Source of the DNA: Bacteroidetes bacterium UBA7688
Lineage (GTDB): Bacteria > Bacteroidota > Bacteroidia > Chitinophagales > Chitinophagaceae
Assembly: GCA_002482815.1 (NCBI GenBank)
Contig: DLGS01000056.1
Span: 1 to 24,552, forward strand
Reading direction: 5' to 3'
DNA length: 24,552 nt
Below the pieces are notes generated by a model. The model saw only the letters and a program-made list of their open reading frames with translations, was not told the DNA's origin and did not search any database. Below, one piece after another: positions 1 through 7,355 of this stretch. The first letter of the stretch is position 1. Every line of letters begins with the position of its first letter. A program made the translations under genes and the position numbers.

Positions 1-648
1 TTCATAGCCTTGCAACACAGAAGTTGTTCCTTTCGAAACATAAATATTATCCACTACAGTACCCGGATAAGTGCTGATGCCATAAGTGTATGTCAGACCT
101 TGTATCATGGGCAACCCGTCAAACAAAACCTGATTATAAACACCCGAAAGCCCCAGTATGCGCAGTTCCTGTGCATTTGTGACCACATTGGTTGTCTGTG
201 GCTGCACAGAAGCCTGGGTGCCAAAACAACCGGCCAGATCGCAACAGGCAGCTTTGGATAATTCCCGCTGATTGATAACCTCTGTTTTGATTGTATTCGA
301 AGACAGGTAAGCTGCCCGGGTATCTGTTACGGTAACGCCTCTTAATTCATTCTCGCTTTTGCGAAGAGTTACCGATACATAAGTTTTGTCGCCGATAAGG
401 ATGGTGTCCGTTTTAAATCCATGTTCTGCTGCAACGATTCTTTTATCCGTTATGCCCTCGGCAGAAAGTTCAAATACGCCATTTTCGTTTACTGTAGCTG
501 TTATTGTAGTGCCTATCCATTGCACAGTTCCTCCCGGTAATATTTCTTTACCATTGTCTGTTGTGCCAAACAATTTTCCTTTGATTGTTTGCGCGGAAAG
601 GGTAGTGGAAAACAATAGCAGCAAGGCGCAGGCTATTGTTTTGATCAT
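1..648 (-). CDS. TonB-dependent receptor, N-terminal part (runs off the window)
   Basis: The first 216 residues of an outer-membrane receptor that uses TonB energy to import a ligand; the C-terminal barrel lies beyond base 1. Seen: a signal peptide ending near residue 20 (TTLSAQ), a CarboxypepD-regulatory-like beta domain at about 21-98, then the start of the plug domain from about 118, with ELRILGLSGVYNQVL (161-175) and YVSKGTTSVLQG (203-214), typical of Bacteroidota receptors. The plug carries three close cysteines (C135, C136, C141 in AACCDLAGC). The ATG overlaps the stop of the upstream HMA-like gene as ATGA (645-648), so the two are probably translationally coupled. Neighbours suggest a metal or metal complex as ligand; this is inference, as the plug alone does not show the substrate. 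Confidence 0.9.
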   Translation of the reverse strand, partial: MIKTIACALLLLFSTTLSAQTIKGKLFGTTDNGKEILPGGTVQWIGTTITATVNENGVFELSAEGITDKRIVAAEHGFKTDTILIGDKTYVSVTLRKSENELRGVTVTDTRAAYLSSNTIKTEVINQRELSKAACCDLAGCFGTQASVQPQTTNVVTNAQELRILGLSGVYNQVLFDGLPMIQGLTYTYGISTYPGTVVDNIYVSKGTTSVLQGYE

Positions 649-998
649 TGTTTTTTCTTTTTACGTGAACTTTCTTTTTTGACTTTATAGGGCGTAGATG
701 ATTTGTCATCACAACCAGGAGTCGATTCTATCACTTGTTCTATCTGCTGCTGATTGGTGGCTGAGCTGTGATAGGAAACCGTGAAAGTCGATTGGTCACC
801 GCTGATGTCAGTAAAAGAAATCTCTTCAACGCCTTCCTGGTTTTGCAATTGCTTTTTAATGGTTGGCATATCATTGGTACAATGAAGATTCACCACTTTG
901 ATAATGGCAGTTTTAAGGCTGTCTGTAGTTTGTGCAGATGCCTGCAATGAAAATACAGCAACGAAAATGACAAGTATGATTTGAATGACTTTTTGCAT
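645..998 (-). CDS. Exported heavy-metal-associated (HMA)-like protein with a one-cysteine motif
   Basis: A 117-residue protein with an N-terminal signal peptide (cleavage near ASAQ, residue 23) and one domain of about 70 residues with the HMA-like betaalphabeta-betaalphabeta pattern: IIKVVNLHC (32-40), a helix TIKKQLQNQEGVEEI (46-60), strand TFTVSYH (71-77) and helix QQQIEQVIE (83-91). The usual GMTCxxC metal site is replaced by NLHCTNDMP (37-45), leaving His39 and Cys40; one more Cys is at 96 (TPGCDD). The tail is strongly basic (RKKKK). It would act in the periplasm, perhaps passing a metal to or from the receptor encoded directly downstream, whose start codon overlaps this stop. The fold assignment rests on pattern only. 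The metal, if any, is unknown. Confidence 0.72.
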   Translation of the reverse strand: MQKVIQIILVIFVAVFSLQASAQTTDSLKTAIIKVVNLHCTNDMPTIKKQLQNQEGVEEISFTDISGDQSTFTVSYHSSATNQQQIEQVIESTPGCDDKSSTPYKVKKESSRKKKKQ

Positions 999-1124
999 TG
1001 ATTATAAGTTTGAAAATCAATATCCCTATCCCGCAATGATGCGGATTAAAGAGTTGATGTTTGATAAATAAGAAAATTCCTTCTGACTGATAAAGGCAGA
1101 AAGACCAGATTGACGGAAAATAAA

Positions 1125-1463
1125 TCAGGATAATTTAGGCGGCTGCCAAAAGCCCAGTACAGGCTCTTCAATAAAAGGACAGGTAAAAAAAGCCCAGTTG
1201 CCGGGAATGAAGTCGGGGTGGGTTATAATGGTAAAAGCGGACGGTATCTGTGGCACAACGCTAAATGCGCAACATCCGCAAACCTGAAACGGATTGCACG
1301 CGTTTGAACATTCCTTTTTGTCAGGATTGTTTTCATCAGATTGTTGCGATTTATTACAGGTGCTCTCTGAACAACACGTTTCTGATGATGAAATACTGGC
1401 ACACACCGGCTGCACTGACAAAGTCAGCACAAGCAAAGCGAGTAAGGCACATAAATATTTCAC
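1125..1463 (-). CDS. Small cysteine-rich exported protein (DUF6660-like)
   Basis: A 112-residue protein starting at GTG (MKYLCALL), with a hydrophobic signal segment at about 4-20. The mature part is rich in cysteine: C30, C31, C36, then C52, C56, C62, C64 and C65 (ACNPFQVCGCC), followed by a short hydrophobic stretch and the C-terminal end FWQPPKLS. From memory this architecture and ending resemble the Bacteroidota family DUF6660, often found next to TonB receptors and heavy-metal efflux genes; that match was not tested. The Cys cluster suggests soft-metal binding in the envelope. The next gene in the same direction begins 126 bp downstream, so an operon with the HMA-like and receptor genes is plausible. 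A TATTTTTG box (1468-1475) sits only four bases before the GTG, too close for a normal leader. Confidence 0.65.
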   Translation of the reverse strand: MKYLCALLALLVLTLSVQPVCASISSSETCCSESTCNKSQQSDENNPDKKECSNACNPFQVCGCCAFSVVPQIPSAFTIITHPDFIPGNWAFFTCPFIEEPVLGFWQPPKLS

Positions 1464-1615
1464 CGTGCAAAAATAGTTTTTTATAGTTTAAATCAGTTCA
1501 TCAGACTTGTTAATCCCTGCGCAGCGCAATGACAATTGCACAAAGAGCAGTATTTTGCAGCTCAGTTTTGATTTGTAAGCACACAGGTCGATTCTGGTGA
1601 AAATAGCCAGTAATA

Positions 1616-2917
1616 ATGACACAATCCCCGATAGATCAAATACTCAAACCTGTTCATAAATTTATTCGCCTGGAGTATACCGGTGGAATTGTGCTTTTTG
1701 TCAGCGTACTGGTGGCCTTGTTTTGGGCAAATTCAAGTTATTCTGCATCGTATCATGATTTTTGGGAAACAACATTTTCAGTTCGTTTTGCGGGTCAGGG
1801 TTTGGATCAGCCTTTGCATATCTGGATTAATGATGGATTAATGGCCCTGTTTTTTTTCGTTATCGGCCTTGAGCTGAAACGGGAATTTATGGCGGGTGAA
1901 TTATCGACCCTGAGAAAAGCTTCATTGCCCATGATGGCTGCATTAGGAGGGATGATAGTGCCGGCGCTGATATATCTTGGAATTAATGCAGGACAATCTT
2001 CGGCTCGTGGATGGGGTATACCAATGGCTACTGATATCGCTTTCGCTTTGGGCATTCTTTCTCTTGTTGGTAAAAATATTCCATCATCCGTAAAAGTTTT
2101 TTTGTCGGCACTTGCCGTTGCTGATGATTTGGGTGCAGTATTGGTAATTGCTTTTTTCTATACTGCACACATTTCGATGGTTCCCTTGATTGCCGGCCTG
2201 GCAGTGCTATTGTTATTGGGCATCGGGAATTTGTTGGGCGTCCGTAACACCACATTCTATCTGATTTTGGGTTTGGCTGTGTGGTTTGGTTTCTTACTTT
2301 CTGGCGTTCACGCTACAATTGCCGGTGTGCTGGTGGCTTTTATGATTCCTGCAAGGACGAAAATTGATGAAAAGGAATATGTCAATTACATCAGGAAGTA
2401 TACGGATGCTTTTGAACAGGCCATTCCTCAAATGGGCAGCCTGACCTCCAGCGAACAGCATCACACGATTGAAAAAATCAAGAAAATTTCGGTAGATGCG
2501 GAAACGCCTTTGCAAAAAATTGAACATAAACTTCACCCCTGGGTTGCATTTGTAATCATGCCCTTGTTTGCGCTTGCAAACGCAGGAATTGTATTCAACG
2601 GCAATTTTTTAGCGTCATTAAAAAACCCTGTGAGTATCGGCATCATCTTCGGGCTTATCGCCGGAAAATTTGTAGGTGTACTGCTGTTTACATGGGTGAT
2701 GGTTCGTCTCAGATTTGCACAATTACCCCAGGATGCAAACTGGAAGCATATCGCCGGTATTGCCATGTTGGCAGGTGTTGGTTTTACGATGTCCTTATTC
2801 GTTACCGAATTGGCATTCGATAATTTGATTTTCATCAACAGCGCTAAAAGTGGAATTTTACTTGCCTCTGGTATTGCGGGATTATCCGGTATAATCTGGC
2901 TTAAAAGACTGAGGTAA
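1616..2917 (+). CDS. nhaA: Na+/H+ antiporter NhaA
   Basis: A 433-residue inner-membrane antiporter that exports Na+ (or Li+) in exchange for protons, giving pH and salt homeostasis. About twelve hydrophobic segments are visible. Key residues match the E. coli family pattern: the DD pair at 170-171 (LAVADDLGAVL, equivalent to D163/D164), D140 in GIPMATDIAFALG (D133), and K351 in LIAGKFVGVLLF (K300). The conserved HPWVAFVIMPLFALANAG lies at 307-324. The protein is about 45 residues longer than E. coli NhaA because of a hydrophilic loop at about 248-305, rich in Lys, Glu and Gln, before the last membrane block. Transcribed alone; convergent with the GH3 gene, with only 22 bp between stops. The ATG at 1616 has no clear Shine-Dalgarno sequence, as is usual in this phylum. 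Confidence 0.96.
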   Translation: MTQSPIDQILKPVHKFIRLEYTGGIVLFVSVLVALFWANSSYSASYHDFWETTFSVRFAGQGLDQPLHIWINDGLMALFFFVIGLELKREFMAGELSTLRKASLPMMAALGGMIVPALIYLGINAGQSSARGWGIPMATDIAFALGILSLVGKNIPSSVKVFLSALAVADDLGAVLVIAFFYTAHISMVPLIAGLAVLLLLGIGNLLGVRNTTFYLILGLAVWFGFLLSGVHATIAGVLVAFMIPARTKIDEKEYVNYIRKYTDAFEQAIPQMGSLTSSEQHHTIEKIKKISVDAETPLQKIEHKLHPWVAFVIMPLFALANAGIVFNGNFLASLKNPVSIGIIFGLIAGKFVGVLLFTWVMVRLRFAQLPQDANWKHIAGIAMLAGVGFTMSLFVTELAFDNLIFINSAKSGILLASGIAGLSGIIWLKRLR

Positions 2918-2939
2918 GAAACCTGCCTGTAGGAAGAAA

Positions 2940-4055
2940 CTAACTAAAGCGCTTTTGCTTCAACTCCATAATACGGATGTAGGATTCGTTTATTCTCGAC
3001 TCCGGAATTTTACCGGATTTTACCAGTTTCTTGATTTTGTCGTGAACAGCAACGGCAGATATAGGTTTATCATTTCCACTCACATTATTAGCAAACATCA
3101 GCACATCCACTCCGGCATTGATGGCCAGGGCTAAAGCGTTGTCAAGACCATATTCTTTGCTGATAGCATTCATTTGCATGTCATCCGAAAATACAACACC
3201 ATTATAACCCAGCAAGCCCCGCAGCATTCCATCAATTACTTTTTTGGAGAGGGTGGCGGGCAGCAGGCTGTTGTCCCATCTTTTATTAATGATATGGGCT
3301 GTCATTATCGCATCGCATGCGCCGGATTTCAATATTGTATAGTAGGGGAACAGTTCCTGAAAATCCCATGTTTCAGAAACGTCTACTATTCCTAAGTGAG
3401 AATCTGCTGTCGAACTCCCATGTCCCGGAAAATGTTTCAATATTGTTTTTACCTCATGTTGATGGTGCGCTTTAATGCAGGCTACAGCGTGTTTGCTCAC
3501 GATTTCAGGTCGCCACGAAAAGCTTCTTTCCCGTTTTACAATAACGGTGTTTTCAGGGTTCATAGCCATATCAACGCTTGGAGCATAGTTGAAATTGATG
3601 CCCAGATCCTTTAATTCCGCAGCCAGGCGCCGATTGTAATAGGTGGTGGAATCTACATTATTCAGTTGTCCCAGATAAGCAGCTGAAGGCATTGCAACAA
3701 AGCCATACTTTTCCTTCAGGCGATGCACTTTCCCTCCTTCTTCATCTATGGTGATGAACAAAGGAATGCTTACCTTACTTTGAAAACCGGCAATCATTTG
3801 GCGCAGGCTGTTCGCAGGGTCAGCCGGATTAATATTCTTTTCGAATAAAACGATACCGCCCAGCTTATTGTCTTTAAGTTCTGCCAACAAAATATCAGAA
3901 TCTGCCACTTGCTTACGATCGTTAATGCCAATCATAATCATTTGCCCGATTTTAATATCCAGGCTGTCGGCAATAGCGAATGCCGTATTATTTATTCCGC
4001 AGGAAAAGAAAAGCAAGCCAGACAGGATGCCTGATTTACACCAAAGTTTAAGCAT
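2940..4055 (-). CDS. Exported beta-N-acetylhexosaminidase-like glycoside hydrolase family 3 protein (NagZ-type)
   Basis: A 371-residue GH3 single-domain enzyme predicted to release N-acetylhexosamine residues, most likely from peptidoglycan fragments. Seen: the family signature KHFPGHG (207-213), the NagZ-type Asp-His dyad in ADSHLG (D218, H220) and the probable nucleophile D291 in VVFSDDMQM. The NagZ-type dyad separates it from GH3 beta-glucosidases. Unlike cytoplasmic proteobacterial NagZ it has an N-terminal export signal. Cleavage could follow AFA (27) by signal peptidase I; a Cys at 19 (LLFFSC) is a poor lipobox, so lipidation is uncertain. The (beta/alpha)8 domain is full length with no C-terminal extra domain. 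A TATTTTTA box lies 24 nt upstream of the ATG. Confidence 0.9.
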   Translation of the reverse strand: MLKLWCKSGILSGLLFFSCGINNTAFAIADSLDIKIGQMIMIGINDRKQVADSDILLAELKDNKLGGIVLFEKNINPADPANSLRQMIAGFQSKVSIPLFITIDEEGGKVHRLKEKYGFVAMPSAAYLGQLNNVDSTTYYNRRLAAELKDLGINFNYAPSVDMAMNPENTVIVKRERSFSWRPEIVSKHAVACIKAHHQHEVKTILKHFPGHGSSTADSHLGIVDVSETWDFQELFPYYTILKSGACDAIMTAHIINKRWDNSLLPATLSKKVIDGMLRGLLGYNGVVFSDDMQMNAISKEYGLDNALALAINAGVDVLMFANNVSGNDKPISAVAVHDKIKKLVKSGKIPESRINESYIRIMELKQKRFS

Positions 4056-4078
4056 AGGTCTTCAGTTTAAATGTTAGG

Positions 4079-4086
4079 TAAAAATA
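4079..4086 (-). promoter_or_regulatory. Putative -7 promoter box for the GH3 gene
   Basis: Minus-strand TATTTTTA, one base from the Bacteroidota -7 consensus TAnnTTTG, ending 24 nt before the GH3 start. That is the same geometry as the other boxes listed here. No TTG -33 element is seen at the expected 17-23 nt spacing. Confidence 0.4.
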
Positions 4087-4134
4087 AGCGCGGCCATTCT
4101 GAACCTGATATTTTTATCTGTTCAGACAGATGGC

Positions 4135-4371
4135 TTAGTCCAGCATTTTGGCAAATTGTTTCCACTGGACAATCATAAATTCTGCAAGTTCTTTCATTTC
4201 TTCATCCGAAAATTCCCGGGTAAAGGTTTTTGACTCATCGTCAAAGAACTCCGGGTAAGTATCAAATCCAACACGCACACTGCCGTCAATAATAGAAAAC
4301 CCCTCATATCCATAGGTGTTCATTTCTCTTCCGGTAGATTCAAAACGATAACCTTTCTCTATTTTTATCAT
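4135..4371 (-). CDS. Small acidic protein of unknown function
   Basis: A 78-residue cytoplasmic protein with no signal peptide or membrane segment. I do not recognise the family. It begins MIKIEKGYRFES, has a beta-rich middle with YGYEGFSIIDGSVRVGF and an acidic C-terminal helix (EEMKELAEFMIVQWKQFAKML). The frame is open a further 21 codons to a TTG at 4434, but the internal ATG at 4371 is preferred because the upstream residues look unstructured and TTG is rare. It lies between the App1-like gene (75 bp upstream) and the GH3 gene (79 bp downstream) on the same strand. A TATCTTTG sequence sits five bases before this ATG, which would give an almost leaderless mRNA if used. Confidence 0.6.
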   Translation of the reverse strand: MIKIEKGYRFESTGREMNTYGYEGFSIIDGSVRVGFDTYPEFFDDESKTFTREFSDEEMKELAEFMIVQWKQFAKMLD

Positions 4372-4446
4372 AGCGCCAAAGATAAGTGTATCATAGTTAC
4401 AACAGATTTTTTCTGAAGCATTTATTGACAACAAATTCAGCCATGT

Positions 4447-5418
4447 TTATTCAGGAATGAGCCCTATTCTTTTGGAATGTGCAATGGCTTCTGCACTGTC
4501 GCTGAAATAACATGTTTGTATATTCAGGGTATCCAGATTGCTGAGCGCAGCAATAGTTTTTTCCTTTTTAGCGTGTCCTGTTTGTCTGATATAGACTGCT
4601 TTTACATTCACCGGAAAAATCTTACAGATGGTCTCATAAAGAAAAGGGTCCTGTTGCGAATCATCACCCAGTAAGGTATAAGTGAGATGCGGGTAAAATT
4701 CAAGTATGTGCTTTATTTTTTCGAATTTATGGTTATGCCCTCCGCGTCCGCTCATCACAAAGTCCTTCAGGCTTGTCTTTATATTTTTCAGCAGTAAAAC
4801 TGCCTTTGGTAATTTGTGTATTTCGGTGAAATCGATAATAAACCGGTATAAATTCCACTCGCTGCTGGAAACATAAAAGAATGCGTTTTCCTCTTCTTTG
4901 CTATTTCTGCCTGCTGCACTGAGCGCCTGATAATGCGCGACAACATTTTGGAATATTTTCCGCTTACTGACATTGCGGAACAAAAGAATATAAAGTTTGC
5001 GTAGCGGGCTTTGGGTGTGAGAAATCAGGAAAGTATCGTCAATATCGGATATGAATCCAAGATTGCCAGGATGAGGACGGATAAAACTGCCGGATTCGAT
5101 GATTTGTTCGCCTTTATAATCCATGCTTACCTGGTATTCCATCCAGCCGTGTTTGGTTTCCTGTTTTAGGGGGATGGAAAATTTGAAATATCCGTCATCA
5201 AGGGTTTTAGTATGTATTTTTTCATCGTTATGATGAAGGTAAATATCTGCATTGGCTTCAGTCTTGATTCTGAATGACTGTATGACTGAAGTAGCATTCC
5301 GGAAGGATTTTTTGCTGAAATCATATTCCGGTGCCATTCCCGGTTTGAAGACATGCCCCATCACGATGAGCTCATCTTCATTGGCATAGCCACGATATAA
5401 TTTCAAAACCGGCTTCAT
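4447..5418 (-). CDS. App1-like phosphatidate phosphatase (DUF2183 family)
   Basis: A 323-residue protein with an N-terminal beta-sandwich-like region (about 1-115) and a C-terminal HAD-like domain. The catalytic DxDxT motif is clear as SDIDDTF (D125, D127, T129). SSSEWN (184-189), a basic stretch around SGRGGHNHKFEKI (223-235) and LLGDDSQQDP (249-258) match the later HAD motifs of the App1/DUF2183 family. In yeast App1 removes phosphate from phosphatidate to make diacylglycerol; for bacterial members this is inferred. No signal peptide or membrane segment is seen, so it would be cytosolic or peripheral. It is divergently transcribed from a diacylglycerol-kinase-family gene with 68 bp between starts, suggesting linked control of the phosphatidate/diacylglycerol balance. 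Confidence 0.85.
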   Translation of the reverse strand: MKPVLKLYRGYANEDELIVMGHVFKPGMAPEYDFSKKSFRNATSVIQSFRIKTEANADIYLHHNDEKIHTKTLDDGYFKFSIPLKQETKHGWMEYQVSMDYKGEQIIESGSFIRPHPGNLGFISDIDDTFLISHTQSPLRKLYILLFRNVSKRKIFQNVVAHYQALSAAGRNSKEEENAFFYVSSSEWNLYRFIIDFTEIHKLPKAVLLLKNIKTSLKDFVMSGRGGHNHKFEKIKHILEFYPHLTYTLLGDDSQQDPFLYETICKIFPVNVKAVYIRQTGHAKKEKTIAALSNLDTLNIQTCYFSDSAEAIAHSKRIGLIPE

Positions 5419-5486
5419 AAAATGGTTTACATTTGACTTTCGTCTAACAAAATAAGGTTTTAATTTTTGCTTTTGAGGCTAAGGGT

Positions 5487-6371
5487 ATGCAAAAGAAATA
5501 CATTTTCGTAGTGAACCCGATTTCGGGTGGAAAGAATAAAGAGGATTTGATAAAGAAAGTTCATGATTTTGCCCAGGAAGCGGGGATAGAAATGCAGGTC
5601 TTTGAGACTTCGGGGAATAACGATAAGGAAGAGCTCAAGGCATTGTATAAAGCCACCGCTGCGGAACGTATAATTATTGGAGGTGGGGATGGCACTATAA
5701 AGATGGTGGCCGAGTCTTTGGAAAATGAAGATGTGATTCTGGGTATTATACCGGCCGGTTCGGCTAACGGATTGTCGGCGGATCTGAATTTCCCGAAAGC
5801 CTTGGATGAGCAAATGAAAATTGCTTTTTTTAATGATTTTGTCTCGTTGGATATGGTTTGTATCAACGATAAAAGAAGTCTTCACCTCAGCGATTTAGGT
5901 CTGAATGCTGAATTAATCAGCAATTATGAGCAAAGTGCAATCAGGGGAAAATTAGGGTATGCTATCCAGGCTGTTTCAACGCTTACGGATGAAGAAATTC
6001 CTTTTGTGGTTACAATCGAAGCAAATGATACAGTCGTGAAAACTGAAGCAAAAATGGTGGTGATCGCCAATTCTCAAAAATATGGCACCGGTGTGATTAT
6101 CAATCCTTTGGGTAAAATAAATGATGGAAAATTTGAGATAGTTATATTGAAGGATTTCAACCTTGGTATCTTCAGTAAAATTGTCGCCGGCAACATGCCA
6201 TTGGATACCGGTGAGGTTGAAATAATATCTACTGCTAAAGCAATGATTCAATCTGATATTCCTGTTGATTTTCAGATTGATGGAGAATATTGCGGTAAAG
6301 AATCTCAATTGAAAATTTATATCCTCCCTCAGACAATGAAAGTGGCAGTGCCTGAAGGATGGAATAATTAA
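5487..6371 (+). CDS. Diacylglycerol kinase-family lipid kinase (YegS/DgkB-like)
   Basis: A 294-residue lipid kinase of the DAGK catalytic family, which transfers ATP phosphate to a lipid hydroxyl (diacylglycerol, sphingoid base or similar). Motifs seen in order: FVVNPISGGK (7-16), the nucleotide-binding IIGGGDGTIKMV (63-74) and IIPAGSANGLSADL (87-100). The C-terminal half is the beta-rich lid domain, with VDFQIDGEYCG near the end. The length is typical of the YegS/DgkB group and there is no membrane anchor. The exact lipid substrate cannot be read from sequence, though its position opposite an App1-like phosphatase favours diacylglycerol. The ATG at 5487 is the first good start and no consensus -7 box was found in the short divergent spacer. 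Confidence 0.9.
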   Translation: MQKKYIFVVNPISGGKNKEDLIKKVHDFAQEAGIEMQVFETSGNNDKEELKALYKATAAERIIIGGGDGTIKMVAESLENEDVILGIIPAGSANGLSADLNFPKALDEQMKIAFFNDFVSLDMVCINDKRSLHLSDLGLNAELISNYEQSAIRGKLGYAIQAVSTLTDEEIPFVVTIEANDTVVKTEAKMVVIANSQKYGTGVIINPLGKINDGKFEIVILKDFNLGIFSKIVAGNMPLDTGEVEIISTAKAMIQSDIPVDFQIDGEYCGKESQLKIYILPQTMKVAVPEGWNN

Positions 6372-6380
6372 ATAAGACAG

Positions 6381-6404
6381 CGGAAAACAGTTTATTTCTT
6401 TCCG
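6381..6404 (+). terminator. Weak hairpin after the lipid kinase gene
   Basis: Six-base inverted repeat CGGAAA/TTTCCG with a 12-base loop, followed by TTTATAAAAATATAA rather than a clean T-run. It lies 10 bp after the kinase stop codon, so a weak terminator is possible. Confidence 0.3.
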
Positions 6405-6481
6405 TTTATAAAAATATAAATCTATTTACTTTAGCTCTTGCGAATCATTAGAATTAATTCTAACTTCGACAAAATTTTTTT

Positions 6482-7057
6482 ATGAAGAAAATAATCCTCG
6501 GACTATCTGTCATCACCATTTTTCTGAGCGCCTGCACGAAAACAACTCCAAGAGTAAATCCACCTGAACCCGTTCCTGTTCAACCAGGTAGCAAAAGCTA
6601 CGTGAACCTTAAAATTAACGGCCAGACATTGGTAGCCCGCGATACCATTCTTTATAATCCGGGTGCAGCACCATATTTTCTCCCTATGATTTGTAATTAC
6701 AAGTTTTATGGTTACGATAATAAATTTGATAAAACCATTGCTATCAATACTTTTACCGGAGATAAATATACCAACGGCACAATGAAATTTGTAGTTGCGG
6801 CAACTGGTTTTGCACGAAATAATAATAAAGCCGTTGACACATTTAAAACAGTATCTACTTCAGCTGATGTATATTCGGTTGAAGAAATAAAGACGAAAAC
6901 GATTTATAAAATAAACCCTGAATCTGTAATTGTTATTACTGCCAAAACCGACAGCTCAACGCGTGGTGTAATGACTTTGTATTTGCAACCTGAAGCAGGC
7001 GGTGGAACGATTACAGCAACCGGTGATTTTATGATTTATCAGAAAAATGGATTTTAA
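6482..7057 (+). CDS. Lipoprotein of unknown function
   Basis: A 191-residue predicted lipoprotein. The signal ends in a good lipobox, FLSAC, with the lipidated Cys at residue 18, followed by a Pro-rich linker (PPEPVPVQPG, about 28-37). The rest is rich in beta-strand-forming and polar residues with no catalytic motif I recognise; the mature chain contains only one other Cys, in MICNYKF. It is most likely attached to the outer or inner membrane. It stands alone: 110 bp after the lipid kinase and closed by a strong terminator. A TACTTTAG sequence at 6427-6434 is a possible but distant -7 box. Confidence 0.82.
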   Translation: MKKIILGLSVITIFLSACTKTTPRVNPPEPVPVQPGSKSYVNLKINGQTLVARDTILYNPGAAPYFLPMICNYKFYGYDNKFDKTIAINTFTGDKYTNGTMKFVVAATGFARNNNKAVDTFKTVSTSADVYSVEEIKTKTIYKINPESVIVITAKTDSSTRGVMTLYLQPEAGGGTITATGDFMIYQKNGF

Positions 7058-7078
7058 ATTTTATTTTTTTAGAAGTTG

Positions 7079-7113
7079 AAAAGATCCCGGCCAAAAGGCC
7101 GGGATCTTTTTTT
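7079..7113 (+). terminator. Strong intrinsic terminator
   Basis: A perfect 14-bp stem (AAAAGATCCCGGCC pairing with GGCCGGGATCTTTT, loop AAAA) running into a T-tract. It lies 21 bp after the lipoprotein stop codon. The arms are symmetrical, but there is no gene on the minus strand nearby, so it serves the lipoprotein. Confidence 0.93.
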
Positions 7114-7276
7114 CGGGTAATTTTTGGTAGAATATGCGTATCCAGAATCGATATTTTGTTACACATATATAATAAATAAGGTTTCCTGTTTTATGAAATA
7201 TGGTAATTATGAAAGAAATAAATTTTTAAATGTAAAAGTAAAATTTAACGCATTTGTATTTTTGAGAACCCTACTC

Positions 7277-7338
7277 ATAAATATCCGGTATTGATGTTAA
7301 GGTTGCCTTAATTGCTGTAATCAAGTATCGGTATTTAA
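7277..7338 (+). promoter_or_regulatory. Structured leader upstream of the 68-residue gene
   Basis: The gap 7114-7355 holds no gene and is very AT-rich. It contains a TATTTTTG -7-like box at 7257-7264 without a -33 TTG. Downstream is a perfect small hairpin TTAAGG-TTG-CCTTAA (7297-7311), enclosed by partly complementary flanks (7279-7295 with 7320-7336, interrupted by mismatches). If transcribed from this box the structure would sit in the 5' leader, ending about 19 nt before the ATG. It matches no riboswitch class that I know and could be coincidental. Confidence 0.3.
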
Positions 7339-7355
7339 AAAAATAAACAAATTAT

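Noticed and set aside
1468..1475. TATTTTTG on the minus strand as promoter of the Cys-rich gene
   Set aside because: It is four bases from the GTG start, which would need a leaderless GTG mRNA, and no -33 TTG is present. Kept only as a remark.
1464..1615. GC-rich repeats (CTGCGCAGCGCA) between the Cys-rich gene and nhaA as a metal-regulator operator
   Set aside because: No clear palindrome matching a known metal regulator and no regulator gene nearby.
5460..5885. 141-codon minus-strand frame opposite the lipid kinase gene
   Set aside because: The plus strand encodes a clear DAGK-family protein with intact motifs; the antisense frame has no recognisable feature.
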